From contig NZ_CP031716.1 in assembly GCF_001696605.3 (NCBI RefSeq), forward strand, positions 3,720,001 to 3,784,000: 64,000 nt of DNA, given 5' to 3'. Shown here one piece after another: positions 63,055 to 64,000 of the stretch. The notes under the pieces are model-generated. The model had not been told where the DNA came from. It searched no databases and saw only the letters and a program-made list of their open reading frames with translations. This DNA is from Acinetobacter wuhouensis. Its GTDB lineage: Bacteria > Pseudomonadota > Gammaproteobacteria > Pseudomonadales > Moraxellaceae. A program made the translations under genes and the position numbers. Position 1 is the stretch's first letter; every line of letters begins with the position of its first letter.

Positions 63055-64000
63055 CTATGCAAACTCAGTCCCAACCACAACTTGAGTCTGTTGATGATCT
63101 GCACTATATACATAAGCAAATAAAGCCTCATCTAACTGTAAACTCAACATAAAGCTGAAGATTTTAGATAATGCTTGGGTATGCCCTAAACTCTCTTTAC
63201 TATAAATATAATGATGTGCTTCGATCGCTGTATCCGCGAAGTTTTGTTCCAATTTCTTTAATTGTTTAAAATCGGTCTGATCATCCAAAACCAAAACAAA
63301 TGGCTGCTCTTGATCAAACTGTTCACTCAGGTCTAAATTTAAATGTTTTAATGTTTTTACTGCTTGATTTGAATTTAAAGTAATACGAATCGATTTACTG
63401 ACCTGTATATTTTGTAATTCAACCTTTGAATTACCAATACAACAGGTACTAATATATTCTGACGGAATATATTTTTCACTCATCCAAGTACGATCATCGA
63501 CCGTTTCTTGGTCAATTTCTGAATCTATAGCAATCAACAATGATACTTCTGAATCCTGCGATTCAATTCTTTTCAATAATTTAATCCAATCTTGATAAGC
63601 TGTTGTCTCTCCCCAATAGTGATATTCCGTATCAAACTGTTGATCGATAATGCCCAGTTCAGTTAAGTAATGATGGATCAGCTCTGATCCTTCTGTTTCA
63701 TTCCACGCATGAAATAAATTTTCAGGCAAAATTAGATGGACATTTAAACGATTTAATCGTGGAACTGCTTCAACTGTAGCTTGTTCTGTAGTTTCGTCAT
63801 CATATTCTTGATTTGGGTTTATCCAAGCCGGATGCATACGATATTCAAGTGCCAATTTAGCATCATAAAACATCGCTGAATTTTTGAGTTGTTCTGCGAT
63901 TTGATACAAGGTTTCAGTATTTTGTTCTAACTGTTGCTGAATCAGTGTGGTCATCCGCTTTTGGCGATTCGATATACTGGATTCAACATCTTCCAAATCA
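63055..64000 (-). CDS. AsaB-like T6SS-cluster protein, 5' end beyond the window
   Basis: A frame of at least 313 codons that runs to the right edge; the only start near the edge is a TTG, so the true start is probably outside. It is acidic and soluble, with no signal or membrane segment in the visible part. Segments such as LNRLNVHLILPENLFHAWNE and FSFMLSLQLDEALFAYVY give no known fold. Its place just upstream of tssM matches the Acinetobacter-specific component called AsaB, a name given here from position alone. Confidence 0.6.
   Translation of the reverse strand, partial: DLEDVESSISNRQKRMTTLIQQQLEQNTETLYQIAEQLKNSAMFYDAKLALEYRMHPAWINPNQEYDDETTEQATVEAVPRLNRLNVHLILPENLFHAWNETEGSELIHHYLTELGIIDQQFDTEYHYWGETTAYQDWIKLLKRIESQDSEVSLLIAIDSEIDQETVDDRTWMSEKYIPSEYISTCCIGNSKVELQNIQVSKSIRITLNSNQAVKTLKHLNLDLSEQFDQEQPFVLVLDDQTDFKQLKKLEQNFADTAIEAHHYIYSKESLGHTQALSKIFSFMLSLQLDEALFAYVYSADHQQTQVVVGTEFA

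Noticed and set aside
1..64000. CRISPR arrays, tRNA or rRNA genes, prophage
   Set aside because: I saw no regularly spaced direct repeats, no cloverleaf with a CCA-type end, no rRNA sequence and no phage structural genes.

Overview
The window looks like a chromosomal segment of an Acinetobacter species, about 38% GC by eye. Four things point there: the capsule export genes wza-wzb-wzc followed by fkpA and then murJ-ampD-nadC, an intact ISAba1, an Acinetobacter-type type VI secretion (T6SS) cluster, and the dapA-bamC-purC and ubiG-mupP-yciK gene orders.

Layout. 1-4735: end of a capsule (K) locus on the minus strand, with a partial Wzx flippase and rmlC-rmlA-rmlD-rmlB for dTDP-L-rhamnose. 5104-8852: the divergent export genes wza-wzb-wzc. 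9041-10481: two FKBP prolyl isomerases. 10482-12737: an accessory stretch with remnants of three insertion sequences and an AT-rich O-acyltransferase. 12788-17367: murJ, ampD, nadC and a YfaP/TPR secreted protein. 17519-21294: two LtaS-like sulfatase-fold membrane enzymes that share recently homogenised 3' ends. 21311-29132: phospholipase C with a tiny lipoprotein upstream, RNase PH, and assorted metabolism and transport genes. 29767-32045: dapA-bamC-purC. 32541-33683: an orphan GIY-YIG protein. 33764-36901: a desaturase/ferredoxin-reductase pair under a divergent FabR/DesT-like regulator. 37032-38889: a TetR/MFS efflux pair with a shared 16-bp operator. 39029-46175: dsbA, ubiG-mupP-yciK, three RcnB-like periplasmic proteins and argA. 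46381-47560: ISAba1 with its 9-bp target duplication, its outward promoter aimed at a five-gene alkanesulfonate uptake and use operon (47699-52526). 52894-56137: a TetR regulator, a nucleosidase-like gene, an IS3-family element and an FMN reductase. 56409-64000: the T6SS cluster, with an orphan secreted protein, PAAR, OmpA-like TagN, TagF, TssM and an AsaB-like protein that runs off the window.

The most interesting signal lies between genes. Two paralogous small RNA loci of about 125 nt (32154-32276 minus; 56243-56373 plus) have the features of the CsrB/RsmX/Y/Z family. Each has four or five A(N)GGA motifs, several in hairpin loops, including an AGGA in the loop of its own terminator. Each is preceded by an 18-bp near-palindrome resembling the GacA box (TGTAAG-N6-CTTACA), placed exactly 44 bp from a -10 hexamer in both loci. 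One copy abuts the T6SS cluster, and its terminator core is repeated 641 bp away on the far side of the orphan T6SS-linked gene. All coordinates and motifs were read by eye; family assignments come from recognising the translated sequence, not from database searches.
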